Part shown: piece by piece, positions 34,945 to 43,420 of the stretch
Layout: each line of letters starts with the position of its first letter
Numbering within the stretch: the stretch's first letter is position 1
From: Prevotellaceae bacterium UBA1746
GTDB taxonomy: Bacteria > Bacteroidota > Bacteroidia > Bacteroidales > Bacteroidaceae
NCBI GenBank assembly: GCA_002314875.1
Contig: DCHS01000035.1
Location: 3,681-67,680, forward strand
Direction: 5' to 3'
DNA length: 64,000 bases
Made by a program: the position numbers and the translations under genes
Notes under the pieces: generated by a model
What the model saw: only the letters and a program-made list of their open reading frames with translations
Told to the model about the DNA's origin: nothing
Databases searched by the model: none

Positions 34945-36030
34945 TTAGAAGTTGTAGCCGAGGCCGAGACCAAGGACTGCCTTGAACTGGGCACGCTCGC
35001 AGGAGTAGCCGTCACGCTCGATCATCACACCATTGTAGTAACGGAAAGATGTAGAGACGGTAGCCTGGAGACACTTGAGGAACTGATAGGAAAGGGCAAC
35101 ATCCCAATCTACATCGAAGTTACCGAAGCGGCGGTTGTTATCGCGGTAGATAGGCTTGTCGTGACCGTTGCGGCCAATCTCCGTCTTGTCCCAGGAGTAG
35201 GGGGTATAGAGGCCGAGGGTCGTCAGCACCTTGACATCCTTGTAGCTGTAATTGATGGCGCCCTTGAAAGAGAAACCAAGTTCAGCACGGGTATTGATGC
35301 CATAGTCCTTGTTGTTCTGGTCGTCATACTTCCATACGGCATACTTGTCCTTGAGACTCTGCTCGAGACCACCGGCAGCGAGGGGATAGAGGTCGCTGTA
35401 CTCATCGTTCATCGCATCGCTGACCAACACGGTAGTGAAACGGCCGGCAAGGGGAGAGAAGTAAAGGGAGAAGATATCATTGGGCTTCCAGTCCAAACCG
35501 AGGGAGATGTCGGTGTAAGCAGGAGCAAAGGCCTTGGAGATGATGGGATTGTTCTCGTTGAGACCCTTATAGTCACGGCCGAGGGCATACTGGGTACGGA
35601 AACCGAAGAGGCCGGTAGCATACCAGTTTTTGGCAAATTCATAACCGAGCTTGGAGGCGAAGACGAACTTATCGTTGGACTTCTGAACCTTGTCAGCGGT
35701 CTGGTCGATATAGGACATACCGTATTCAGTGTCGAGGTTGGTATCCCATGCAAGCTTGTCCTTATGATAGAGGAGGCGCATACGGGCGAAGAGAACACCG
35801 TTGAGGTTGTTGTTACCACCGGAAGCCCAGTTGATGAGACCGGTAGCAGCAGCGTTGGCACCGACAATGCCAGAGAACTTCCAGACTTTCTCGCCAGTAT
35901 CGACTTTCTTGAGGTCACCCTGAGCATCAGCAGCAGCCTTTGCCTGGTCCTGGACCGTGGACTTGTTGACATCCTGAGCATGTACAGACATGACAGACAA
36001 CATACACGCAAGAAGTAAGATCTTTTTCAT
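34945..36030 (-). CDS. DUF3078 outer-membrane beta-barrel protein
   Basis: 361 aa, signal peptide of 18 residues (cleavage after VHA). The mature part has the DUF3078 opening (KVWKFSGIVGANAAATGLINWASGGNNNLNG) and alternating strands ending in a C-terminal Phe (LGLGYNF), as in outer-membrane barrels. The family's function is unknown. It follows the GH97 gene on the same strand with a 38-base gap. Confidence 0.85.
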   Translation of the reverse strand: MKKILLLACMLSVMSVHAQDVNKSTVQDQAKAAADAQGDLKKVDTGEKVWKFSGIVGANAAATGLINWASGGNNNLNGVLFARMRLLYHKDKLAWDTNLDTEYGMSYIDQTADKVQKSNDKFVFASKLGYEFAKNWYATGLFGFRTQYALGRDYKGLNENNPIISKAFAPAYTDISLGLDWKPNDIFSLYFSPLAGRFTTVLVSDAMNDEYSDLYPLAAGGLEQSLKDKYAVWKYDDQNNKDYGINTRAELGFSFKGAINYSYKDVKVLTTLGLYTPYSWDKTEIGRNGHDKPIYRDNNRRFGNFDVDWDVALSYQFLKCLQATVSTSFRYYNGVMIERDGYSCERAQFKAVLGLGLGYNF

Positions 36031-36068
36031 TTTCCTATTTTTGTTGCTTTTTGATAATTTGTTGGTTA

Positions 36069-38054
36069 TTATTTCGTTCGGAGAGCAAAACCACCACCGG
36101 GTGCCATGTGAACGGTCAATTGGCGGTTAGCGGGAAGTTTCACGGTTTCCTTCTTGTAATCACGGGCTGCACGATGAGCATTCACACCATCACGGAAAAG
36201 CGTCACCTCATGCTGACCTTCAGGAAGGAAGGAGAGGTCGAGGGTTACATCGCGCGCCTCCCAATTGTTGATACCGCCAACATACCATTCGTCGCCACTA
36301 CGACGAGCGATGCAGGCATATTCAGCTACCTTGCCGCAAATTGCACGGGCTTCGTCCCAAACCGTCGGAACGCTGGCAATGAAACCCGTACATTCAGGTT
36401 CACCAAGGTAATTGGAAGGAGAGTCACAGAGCATGTTGAGAGGGGAGAAGAAAACAATGTATTCACCCAACTGATGACAACGCGTACCAGGACTCATGCC
36501 TTCGTTGTTGCAAGAACGAACATTGCCCTTGCTGGCATTGCGCATAGCGCCCTGGGTGTAGTCTGCACGACCGGCAAAAAGACGGATGTAGGGAATCGTA
36601 ACATCGTAGTCCACCTGATTGGCATTGGCATTCCACTTCATGTTTTCCAGACCATAGATACCCTCGTAATTGACAACATTGGGGTATTTACGGCTCAAAC
36701 CGGTAGGCTTGTAGATGCCGTGGAAATCAAGAATCATATGATACTTTGCAGCGGTAGCGGCAGCAGTTTCAAGGAACTCAGGAATGCCCTGGTCATCAGA
36801 GTCCATAAAGTCAATCTTGAAGCCTTTCACACCCTTTTCTGCATAGTACTTCGTAATGCCTTCAATGTCTTTTTGGAAGGGGAAGAAACCTGCCCAGAGG
36901 ATAATGCCGACACCTTTTTCCTTACCATAGCGGATGATTTCATCTAGGTCAACATTGGGAACTACCTGATAGAGATCAGCAATACGGCTGGGTGACCATC
37001 CTTCATCAAGGATAATGTACTCTACCCCACTCTTTGCAGCAAAATCAATATAATATTTATAGGTGGCAGTGTTGACACCTGACTCAAAATCAACACCATA
37101 GATATTCCAGTCGTTCCACCAGTCCCAAGCTACCTTGCCAGGTTTTACCCAAGAGAAATCAGCCTGCGCCTCCATAGGAGAAGCCAGACGATAGACGAGG
37201 TCATTGTCCATCAGCTGAGCGTCATCAGTACTGATACCAATGAGACGCCAAGGGAAAGTCTCCTGCTGTCCAACGCTGCGGGCAATATAGTCCTCGGTAC
37301 CCTTGACATACATGGAAATACCCCAATCGGGATCGCCCTCACGAAGGGTAGGATAGGAAGCGAACACGCCCTTCAGAGTCTTTGAACCGTCACCATTGTA
37401 GAGCGACATGCCGGGATAATGCAGAAGGTCGCTCTCACTGATGCAGAGCTTCACACCGTCATTAGCCTCAATGAGGAGAGGCAAGAATGCAAGATGTTCC
37501 TTGTCCCACTCCGAAAGACGGTGATGAGCATAAGTGTTTTCAAAACTATTGTGGTGCTGAGTCTCCAACGTTTCATCGTTCTGATGGACATAAGGAATAT
37601 AAGCGTTCCAATCTTCGGGGAATGCAAAATTCGCTTCTTCGCTCTTCACGCAGAAAGGCTTCTTTGAAGCGGAAACGAAACGATAAGCGACACCGTCATT
37701 GTAAGCACGGAACTCAACGCTGAACAGCTTGTAGCGAAGAGTGAGTTGCTGATAGTTGTCTTCAACCTTAGCCTTCTTATAGGCCACAGCATCGAAAGTA
37801 TTTTCAACATCTTTCTTTGTAGCTTTCAACAATTTAGCCTTACCACCGTAAATGGTGCCATCGGTGAGTGTCATGGAAATCTGTGACGGACTGAGGAGGG
37901 TTTTTCCGTCTAACAAAACACTGTAGGCAATGCCGTCAGCACAGTCCACTTTTACCGCAATGCGGTCATTAGGAGAAGTAATTGTCGAAACTTGTGCCAT
38001 CGCTGCCGTACCCCAAGCCAGCGATGCAAGGCCTAAAACGATTGCTTTTTTCAT
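36069..38054 (-). CDS. Glycoside hydrolase family 97 (alpha-glucosidase or alpha-galactosidase)
   Basis: 661 aa with a 20-residue signal peptide. The N-terminal super-sandwich spans ~25-280, the catalytic barrel ~280-560 (GVEYIILDEGWSPS, GFKIDFMDSDDQG, ILDFHGIYKPTGLSRKYPNV) and a C-terminal beta domain ~565-661. Family members include inverting alpha-glucosidases like SusB and retaining alpha-galactosidases. I cannot tell the subgroup safely without an alignment. It is periplasmic by family habit. It lies next to SusC/SusD pair 1 but on the opposite strand, so any link is by neighbourhood. Confidence 0.9.
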   Translation of the reverse strand: MKKAIVLGLASLAWGTAAMAQVSTITSPNDRIAVKVDCADGIAYSVLLDGKTLLSPSQISMTLTDGTIYGGKAKLLKATKKDVENTFDAVAYKKAKVEDNYQQLTLRYKLFSVEFRAYNDGVAYRFVSASKKPFCVKSEEANFAFPEDWNAYIPYVHQNDETLETQHHNSFENTYAHHRLSEWDKEHLAFLPLLIEANDGVKLCISESDLLHYPGMSLYNGDGSKTLKGVFASYPTLREGDPDWGISMYVKGTEDYIARSVGQQETFPWRLIGISTDDAQLMDNDLVYRLASPMEAQADFSWVKPGKVAWDWWNDWNIYGVDFESGVNTATYKYYIDFAAKSGVEYIILDEGWSPSRIADLYQVVPNVDLDEIIRYGKEKGVGIILWAGFFPFQKDIEGITKYYAEKGVKGFKIDFMDSDDQGIPEFLETAAATAAKYHMILDFHGIYKPTGLSRKYPNVVNYEGIYGLENMKWNANANQVDYDVTIPYIRLFAGRADYTQGAMRNASKGNVRSCNNEGMSPGTRCHQLGEYIVFFSPLNMLCDSPSNYLGEPECTGFIASVPTVWDEARAICGKVAEYACIARRSGDEWYVGGINNWEARDVTLDLSFLPEGQHEVTLFRDGVNAHRAARDYKKETVKLPANRQLTVHMAPGGGFALRTK

Positions 38055-38131
38055 AATATAGAGATTAAATGTCTTATTTCCTTAGTTATTCTTATCTGTT
38101 GGCTTCCATCACATCTGCCATGACAGAAGCA

Positions 38132-39832
38132 TTATTTCACCACCTTCCTGCCATTCTGAATGTAGAAGCGGAGACCATCCAATGAGGTGACGAGGCGGCC
38201 TGAAAGGTCGTAGCAGGGTGTTGCAGAAGTCTTTGCAACAGGGAAAGTGACACCATCGGGTTCACCGAGTTTGACATACTGATAATCCGAAACCTCGGAG
38301 TAGTTCTCGTAGCCGTAATAGTCAAAGCGGAAGGCCTTGACCGTATAGGCATACTGTCCTTCCCATTCAAGATCATCAAAGGTCGTGTCATAGCATTCGG
38401 CATCACATCTATTCTCGTCCACGAGTGTATAGCGAGTCGTTGACTCCTCAATTTGCTGGGTGATGACGAAGTCATCGATGAAGAAACTGTTGAGACCAGC
38501 GGGCTCGATGGCAATTCGCATGTCCTTCATACCATCATCCATCGTCCATGTGGCTTCAACATAACCGCTGGCAGGAATATTGACAACGTGGATGTTCAAC
38601 GACTGCTTGCCGCTTTCATCGACGATGATGTTTTCTGTATTATAGATGTTCAAAGTCTCAGCCTTAGCGTTGGTATAGGCCTTGAGACTAATGGTATATA
38701 CACCTTTGCTGGCACTGAGATCAAGCACCGGTGTCTTTAAGTAGTTGTAACCACGATAACCCTGGGTCTTAGAACCCTGAGTCGTACCAATCATTCCCTC
38801 AGCGACAGCCAGTTTATTACCAATCCAGCCCAGGTGATCAGCATAGCCGTCAAGACCATCCACAGAATAAGGAACCTCAACAGAACCTACATAGGTATCC
38901 TTGAAGTAATCAGCGAAAACACTGACATCCTCACCGGCTTCCAACTGGTCAACGCGGTAGTTTGAGACGATATATTCCCATGCCTTGGGCGTATGTTCCC
39001 AATTCGCAGTGTAAGAACTCTCAGTGACCTCCAATGGTTTAAGTGTTACCGGTTTCAGGAAACCATCGACGCACTTGTCTGCAGACTTATGGCTGCTTGC
39101 AGCACCCTTGACAGCGGAAACATTATAGAAGTAGGTCTCTTCGGCATCGAGGCCGTCGAGGGCGTAGGAAGTGCCTGTAACACGCTCATTCTTCTTGACA
39201 TAGACAGGAGCATACTGCGCATAGTCCATGCCCTGAACAAGGAGTTTTCCTACATTGCGACTGCCCTCGGCATGGAGAGAAATGCGAACGCTGGAGATTT
39301 CAGGAACGACTTGTGAGAAAGCCTCAAAAATGTCCAGATCATAGTTAGTGGCAAAGTAATTGCTGTTACCCTCGCCATAAATGATGCGTTCACCGCCAGC
39401 ATTATACAATTCAATGAGGAAGTTGCTGGTGTTGTCAGCCGTCACACCTTCATTGTCATATTGCAAAGCAGCCAAAACGAGTTTGCGAAACTGACCATCA
39501 GCCAATGTAAGTTCCACATAGTCACCGTCTTTCTCCAATGCCCAACCTTTCAATTCAGAAAGATATTTTCCATTGGAAGTCACACATTCGGGCAGTGTGC
39601 TCTTTGAAAAGTCAGCCGTTTCCTCCAGCAGATTACTTACATCTTCACGATAGACATTCAGCAAGTAAGACTGTGCTCCCTCTACACTCCCCCAATGGGC
39701 AACGAAAGCCGAACCAGTGAAGTCTGAATAATCGCCGATTTCAGGTGTTGCCAAAGTTTGTGCAGAAAGCGTGGCAGCAGACATTGCCAAACCAACTAAT
39801 GCGAAATGAAGTTTTTTCATAGTTGCTTTCAT
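38132..39832 (-). CDS. Secreted multidomain protein with fibronectin-like modules and sorting tail
   Basis: 566 aa, signal peptide ending near residue 24 (TLSA). Fibronectin type III-like segments open at ~28 (TPEIGDYSDFTGSAFVAHWG), about 255 (LKPLEVTESSYTANWEH) and near 470; discoidin or carbohydrate-binding-like beta domains lie between. No catalytic residues are recognised. The end, CYDLSGRLVTSLDGLRFYIQ then NGRKVVK, is the Prevotella secretion tail. It is transcribed towards the GH97 gene. Confidence 0.65.
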   Translation of the reverse strand: MKATMKKLHFALVGLAMSAATLSAQTLATPEIGDYSDFTGSAFVAHWGSVEGAQSYLLNVYREDVSNLLEETADFSKSTLPECVTSNGKYLSELKGWALEKDGDYVELTLADGQFRKLVLAALQYDNEGVTADNTSNFLIELYNAGGERIIYGEGNSNYFATNYDLDIFEAFSQVVPEISSVRISLHAEGSRNVGKLLVQGMDYAQYAPVYVKKNERVTGTSYALDGLDAEETYFYNVSAVKGAASSHKSADKCVDGFLKPVTLKPLEVTESSYTANWEHTPKAWEYIVSNYRVDQLEAGEDVSVFADYFKDTYVGSVEVPYSVDGLDGYADHLGWIGNKLAVAEGMIGTTQGSKTQGYRGYNYLKTPVLDLSASKGVYTISLKAYTNAKAETLNIYNTENIIVDESGKQSLNIHVVNIPASGYVEATWTMDDGMKDMRIAIEPAGLNSFFIDDFVITQQIEESTTRYTLVDENRCDAECYDTTFDDLEWEGQYAYTVKAFRFDYYGYENYSEVSDYQYVKLGEPDGVTFPVAKTSATPCYDLSGRLVTSLDGLRFYIQNGRKVVK

Positions 39833-39932
39833 ATAATATTAATATAGGAGTTGCAAATTTACAACTTTTTCCGCAATAAGAAAGGCGATTCAAAAAAAAT
39901 GTGTATATTTGCCGATGCAAACACGATTAGTT

Positions 39933-40424
39933 ATGAAAAGAATACTCTTTATTGCTCTTACGCTGATGCTGGCCGCAATTCCCGTCAGCGCACAATCTAC
40001 GAAGTTCTACGATGAGACGATTGACCCCATAGAACAAATTGACGCCGCAGTAGCAAAGGCGCAAGCAGACGGCAAGTATGTCATCTGTCAAGTAGGTGGA
40101 AACTGGTGCAAGTGGTGTCGCTGGTTTGGTAAATTCATCACAGAGGACCAGGAGATCAACCAGGTGATTCAGGATAACTTTGTCTATATCCATGTCAATT
40201 ACACCGACGGCAAGGATCCCCGCACTCAGGAAGCAATGAAACGTCTGAAGAATCCTGCCCGCTTCGGTTTCCCCGTCCTCGTCATCTTAGACACCGACGG
40301 CAACGTCATCCATACGCAGCAGAGTGACTACCTCGAAGAGGGTGAGGGCTACAACCACAAGCGAGTCCTTGACTTCTTTAACCATTGGACCCCCACTGCT
40401 GTCACCACACTGAAAATCAGATAG
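39933..40424 (+). CDS. Exported thioredoxin-like protein with WCKWC motif
   Basis: 163 aa from the ATG of MKRILFIALT. Signal peptide of ~20 residues (cleavage after VSA). A thioredoxin_7-type fold follows with the motif GGNWCKWCRWFGKF, the two Cys spaced as CxxC, and the cis-Pro strand FGFPVLVILDTDG. Probably a periplasmic disulfide or chaperone-like thioredoxin. A TATATTTG element sits at 39904-39911. A hairpin cluster ends its transcript. Confidence 0.8.
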   Translation: MKRILFIALTLMLAAIPVSAQSTKFYDETIDPIEQIDAAVAKAQADGKYVICQVGGNWCKWCRWFGKFITEDQEINQVIQDNFVYIHVNYTDGKDPRTQEAMKRLKNPARFGFPVLVILDTDGNVIHTQQSDYLEEGEGYNHKRVLDFFNHWTPTAVTTLKIR

Positions 40425-40427
40425 TTT

Positions 40428-40527
40428 GTCTAAAAGACTATACAGCCTCGAAGAGGCGGTCATTAACCGGGTACACCGAAGGTGTGCTCGGTTTTGGTAT
40501 AAAAAAGAGCACAGTGTCTGGAAGACA
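40428..40527 (+). repeat. Cluster of four small hairpins after the thioredoxin-like gene
   Basis: Four stems with three-base loops follow the stop codon: GTCT/AGAC (40428-40438), GCCTC/GAGGC (40445-40457), a long stem (40465-40493) and TGTCT/AGACA (40515-40527). The long one is a terminator; the others may be remnants of a dispersed palindromic element. Confidence 0.55.
40465..40497 (+). terminator. Intrinsic terminator with G-U pairs
   Basis: AACCGGGTACACC (40465-40477) pairs over 13 positions with GGTGTGCTCGGTT (40481-40493) when G-U pairs are allowed, with a GAA loop and TTTT after it. The wobble pairs make it specific to the plus strand. Confidence 0.75.
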
Positions 40528-40575
40528 ACACCTCGTCATACAAAAAAAGAAATGGAAAAACAAGGAAAAAAGTAA

Positions 40576-40615
40576 TTGCAAACCTTGCAGGCTCTTAGTT
40601 GCAAGCCTTGCAGGC
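40576..40615. repeat. Tandem TTGCAA-CCTTGCAGG repeat
   Basis: Two 17-base copies, at 40576-40592 and 40599-40615, differ by one base and lie 23 bases apart, just upstream of the ftsZ promoter. A related GCAAACCTTGCAACG occurs at 42921-42935. Confidence 0.6.
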
Positions 40616-40647
40616 GCGTGACGTGCGTATAAAGAGAAAAAACATCG

Positions 40648-40655
40648 TACTTTTG
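40648..40655 (+). promoter_or_regulatory. -7 promoter element upstream of ftsZ
   Basis: TACTTTTG, 55 bases before the ftsZ start codon. No good TTG lies 20 bases upstream, so the promoter may depend on an activator or be weak. Confidence 0.55.
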
Positions 40656-40710
40656 CAGCCAGAAACGCGAAGAATTTGCGCTGAACAAAAGCAAAAAAAC
40701 TACATCAAAA

Positions 40711-42051
40711 ATGCAAAACGAAGAACTTCTTATAGAGATGGAACCTATCAAGGACAAGAGCCGTGGCATCATTAAGGTCATCGGCGTAGGTGGTGGCGGT
40801 GGCAATGCCGTCAGAAATATGTATCGTAAAGGCTGCGAGGGCGTCAGTTATGCTGTGTGCAACACAGATAGCCAGGCTCTCTCACGCACTGAAATTCCCG
40901 TTCGCATCCAGTTGGGAAAGGAAGGTCTCGGTGTCGGCGGCGATCCAGTCAAGGGTCGCGCCAAGGCTGAAGAAAGCCTGAAAGAACTGGAGAGTCTCCT
41001 CAACGACGGCACACAGATGGTCTTCATCACGGCCGGTATGGGAGGAGGAACTGGAACGGGTGCAGCGCCTGTCATCGCTCAGATGGCTCGCGAGCGTGGC
41101 ATCCTGACCATTGGCGTCGTCACCATCCCCTTTGCCTTTGAAAAGCGCAAACGTATTGAAAAAGCCCTCGTCGGCGTACAGCAGCTGAGCAGCCAGGTTG
41201 ATGCTCTCCTCGTCATCAACAACGAGCGTCTGATGGAGATTTATGCCGATGGTAACACCACCTGTACGGAAGCCTTCGAACATGCTGATGACATCCTCAC
41301 GGTTTCAACCCGCAGCATTGCCGAAGTCATCACCATAGAGGGTATTATCAACCGCGACTTCTGCGATGTCAAATCGGTCATGCAGGACGGTGGAAGTGCG
41401 ATCATCTCCATCGGTCACGGCAAGGGCGAGCATCGTATCCTCAAAGCTGTCGAAGAGGCACTGGACTCACCATTGCTTACAGGTGTTGACATTGAGAATG
41501 CCCAAAAGATGCTCTGTATTGTCTATACTGGAACCAAGCGTCCGGTAAAGATTACCGAGATGTCGGAAATCTATGACTTCATGGACATGCTGAATCCTGA
41601 TCTTGAGGTCTTCTTCGGCCTTTATCCCGACGAGGAACTGGACGAGGATGTCAAGGTATCCATCATTGCCACGGGCTTCAACAGCATCACCTGTCAGGAT
41701 ACACCGAAGTTGAGCACCGATGAGATGACGCAACTGCTCAAAGAACATTATTATGGTCCCGACAAGAGATCAAAGAGAAATAACGAACCTGCCACTTCAG
41801 CACCAGAACAACCTACAGAACTTAACGATAATACTTCTGAAGTTGCTGTGGTGTCAGGCGTTGTGGCTCCCGCAGGTGAAGAACCTGCGGGGGCAGCACC
41901 TCAACCTGCTGCCGCTATTGAGGACCCCCCAACAGAAAAGGAAGAGAGAAAAGAGAGTAAAAAAAGAAAGAAGGGTAAAAGTTGGATTACCACCCTTCAG
42001 GAATACCTTATCGATATTGTCAAGGAAGACGAAACCTATTCGGTGGAATAA
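40711..42051 (+). CDS. ftsZ: FtsZ-type cell-division GTPase, atypical C terminus
   Basis: 446 aa. The tubulin-like GTP-binding core is complete: GVGGGGGNAV (residues 25-34), GGGTGTG (111-117) and the T7-loop NRDFCD (214-219) needed for GTP hydrolysis between subunits. After residue ~350 comes a Pro/Glu/Ala linker, a Lys-rich patch (KEERKESKKRKKGK) and the ending WITTLQEYLIDIVKEDETYS; the usual C-terminal peptide that binds FtsA (D-IPxFLR-like) is not seen. It is not beside ftsA, ftsQ or mur genes. It may be a second, divergent FtsZ or the main one in an unusual place. Confidence 0.88.
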   Translation: MQNEELLIEMEPIKDKSRGIIKVIGVGGGGGNAVRNMYRKGCEGVSYAVCNTDSQALSRTEIPVRIQLGKEGLGVGGDPVKGRAKAEESLKELESLLNDGTQMVFITAGMGGGTGTGAAPVIAQMARERGILTIGVVTIPFAFEKRKRIEKALVGVQQLSSQVDALLVINNERLMEIYADGNTTCTEAFEHADDILTVSTRSIAEVITIEGIINRDFCDVKSVMQDGGSAIISIGHGKGEHRILKAVEEALDSPLLTGVDIENAQKMLCIVYTGTKRPVKITEMSEIYDFMDMLNPDLEVFFGLYPDEELDEDVKVSIIATGFNSITCQDTPKLSTDEMTQLLKEHYYGPDKRSKRNNEPATSAPEQPTELNDNTSEVAVVSGVVAPAGEEPAGAAPQPAAAIEDPPTEKEERKESKKRKKGKSWITTLQEYLIDIVKEDETYSVE

Positions 42052-42092
42052 AAAAAGTGGCTCGCAGTTTTTGCGAGCCACCATATCAAAAA

Positions 42093-42854
42093 CTATACTT
42101 GTGCGTTCCAGCAGACGAGGGTTTGAGGAACGAGAATCTGACGAGCCTCGGAACGGCCACCGGTGATGTAATACTTCATAGCGATTGTCTCGTCGAGGAC
42201 ATGACGCAAAGCCTCATGAATACGGCTGATCTTCTCGTGGATGGAATTGTCCAACGGATCACAAATTCGGACGATGCTCTTGCGATCCTTCTTCTCGTGG
42301 AAGGCAGAACCCTTGATGCACTTGTAAATCTCCAGAAGTTCCTTGAAATAGTCACCCATCTCCTTGAGGATAATGCCTTCAGGATGACGAAGGAAAAGCA
42401 AGAAAACAGCACGGGGGAGCGGACGAAGCTGTACCTCGACATTATTATACTCCGGAAGGAAGATGCGGTAGTCACTCGTGATGTAAAGACGTGAGAGGGT
42501 GCGCTGTGGACGCAGAAGTTCAAGGAGAGAATCTTCGTTGACCCCCAGATTGCGGAGTTCCTGGATGGCATCGCGAACCTTGTCCATCTTTGCCATCACA
42601 GCATCAGGATACAGCGTCTGTTCCTTTGCTCGGGAGCGGTATTTTTCATCTATAATAGAATAGTAGTCATTGAGTTGTTCCTGACTGAGCAAGTCGCCAT
42701 AGAAAGAGTCAAAAAGACCCTTTCGATTCTCAATCTGCTTCTCCATAACATGATACTGCTCTTCGCGGTATTCTCTTTCACTCTGCACCAGAAGGCCCGT
42801 CTTTTGTTCCTTCATAAGTGTCTTAAAATCAGCGGGGATGTTTTTTTCGTCCAT
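42093..42854 (-). CDS. Conserved cytosolic protein of unknown function, convergent with ftsZ
   Basis: 253 aa, no signal peptide. The N-terminal ~110 residues are charged and helical. The middle (LRPLPRAVFLLFLRHPEGII ... FKELLEIYKCI) and the following segment with two helices (DNSIHEKISRIHEALRHVL) have the shape of a winged-helix DNA-binding fold, and the end KYYITGGRSEARQILVP could be its wing. This reading is tentative. It has its own consensus promoter. Confidence 0.6.
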   Translation of the reverse strand: MDEKNIPADFKTLMKEQKTGLLVQSEREYREEQYHVMEKQIENRKGLFDSFYGDLLSQEQLNDYYSIIDEKYRSRAKEQTLYPDAVMAKMDKVRDAIQELRNLGVNEDSLLELLRPQRTLSRLYITSDYRIFLPEYNNVEVQLRPLPRAVFLLFLRHPEGIILKEMGDYFKELLEIYKCIKGSAFHEKKDRKSIVRICDPLDNSIHEKISRIHEALRHVLDETIAMKYYITGGRSEARQILVPQTLVCWNAQV

Positions 42855-42875
42855 AGTCGTTCTACTTTATCGGCG

Positions 42876-42906
42876 CAAAATTACAGAAATATTCTGAAAG
42901 CGCCAA
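42876..42906 (-). promoter_or_regulatory. Promoter of the unknown gene convergent with ftsZ
   Basis: On the minus strand TTG (42906-42904), 20 bases, TAATTTTG (42883-42876). Confidence 0.75.
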
Positions 42907-42936
42907 TAATATTTTTCTTTGCAAACCTTGCAACGC

Positions 42937-43365
42937 TTATTTTTCTTCAATTTCCGCATCAGCTATTTCAGAGTCTGAAGAACCTGATTTTCTCCAGTTT
43001 TTGAAAGCTTGAAGTTCCTGATGTAACTGCGTGATGGCCCATACGACGATGGTGGCATCATCAACAAAGCCTGCAATCGGCGCTATATCCGGGATGACAT
43101 CCAACGGATTGACGACATACACCACAGCAGCAACGGCAAGGGCAAGATTTCTCACGGAGTACTGCTTGTACTCCCCTTTTGACACGCCCTTGACATACTG
43201 CAAGAGCAGTGACAAATCGTCAACAACTGATTGCAATCCTGACTTCTGAAGGAAGTTTTCTCCTTCGTCTGCAAGATTTTCCATCTTTTCAGCATCAGCA
43301 AGATAGGACTTGGTCTTCTTGACCCACATCTTGCGAAATACGTTAATCAATAAGTTCTTGTTCAT
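42937..43365 (-). CDS. YkvA/DUF1232 family protein
   Basis: 142 aa. The DUF1232 signature lies at ~77-115: LALAVAAVVYVVNPLDVIPDIAPIAGFVDDATIV, with the NPLDVIPD turn and two hydrophobic helices. The function of the family is unknown and it is usually membrane-associated. The C terminus is acidic (EIADAEIEEK). It is the last gene of the run beginning with the PI-PLC, 55 bases after the permease. Confidence 0.85.
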   Translation of the reverse strand: MNKNLLINVFRKMWVKKTKSYLADAEKMENLADEGENFLQKSGLQSVVDDLSLLLQYVKGVSKGEYKQYSVRNLALAVAAVVYVVNPLDVIPDIAPIAGFVDDATIVVWAITQLHQELQAFKNWRKSGSSDSEIADAEIEEK

Positions 43366-43420
43366 GATTCGTTCTGTTTAGGGTTAACCAATCGTATTAT
43401 CTGGGATTCCGCTCAGGGAA

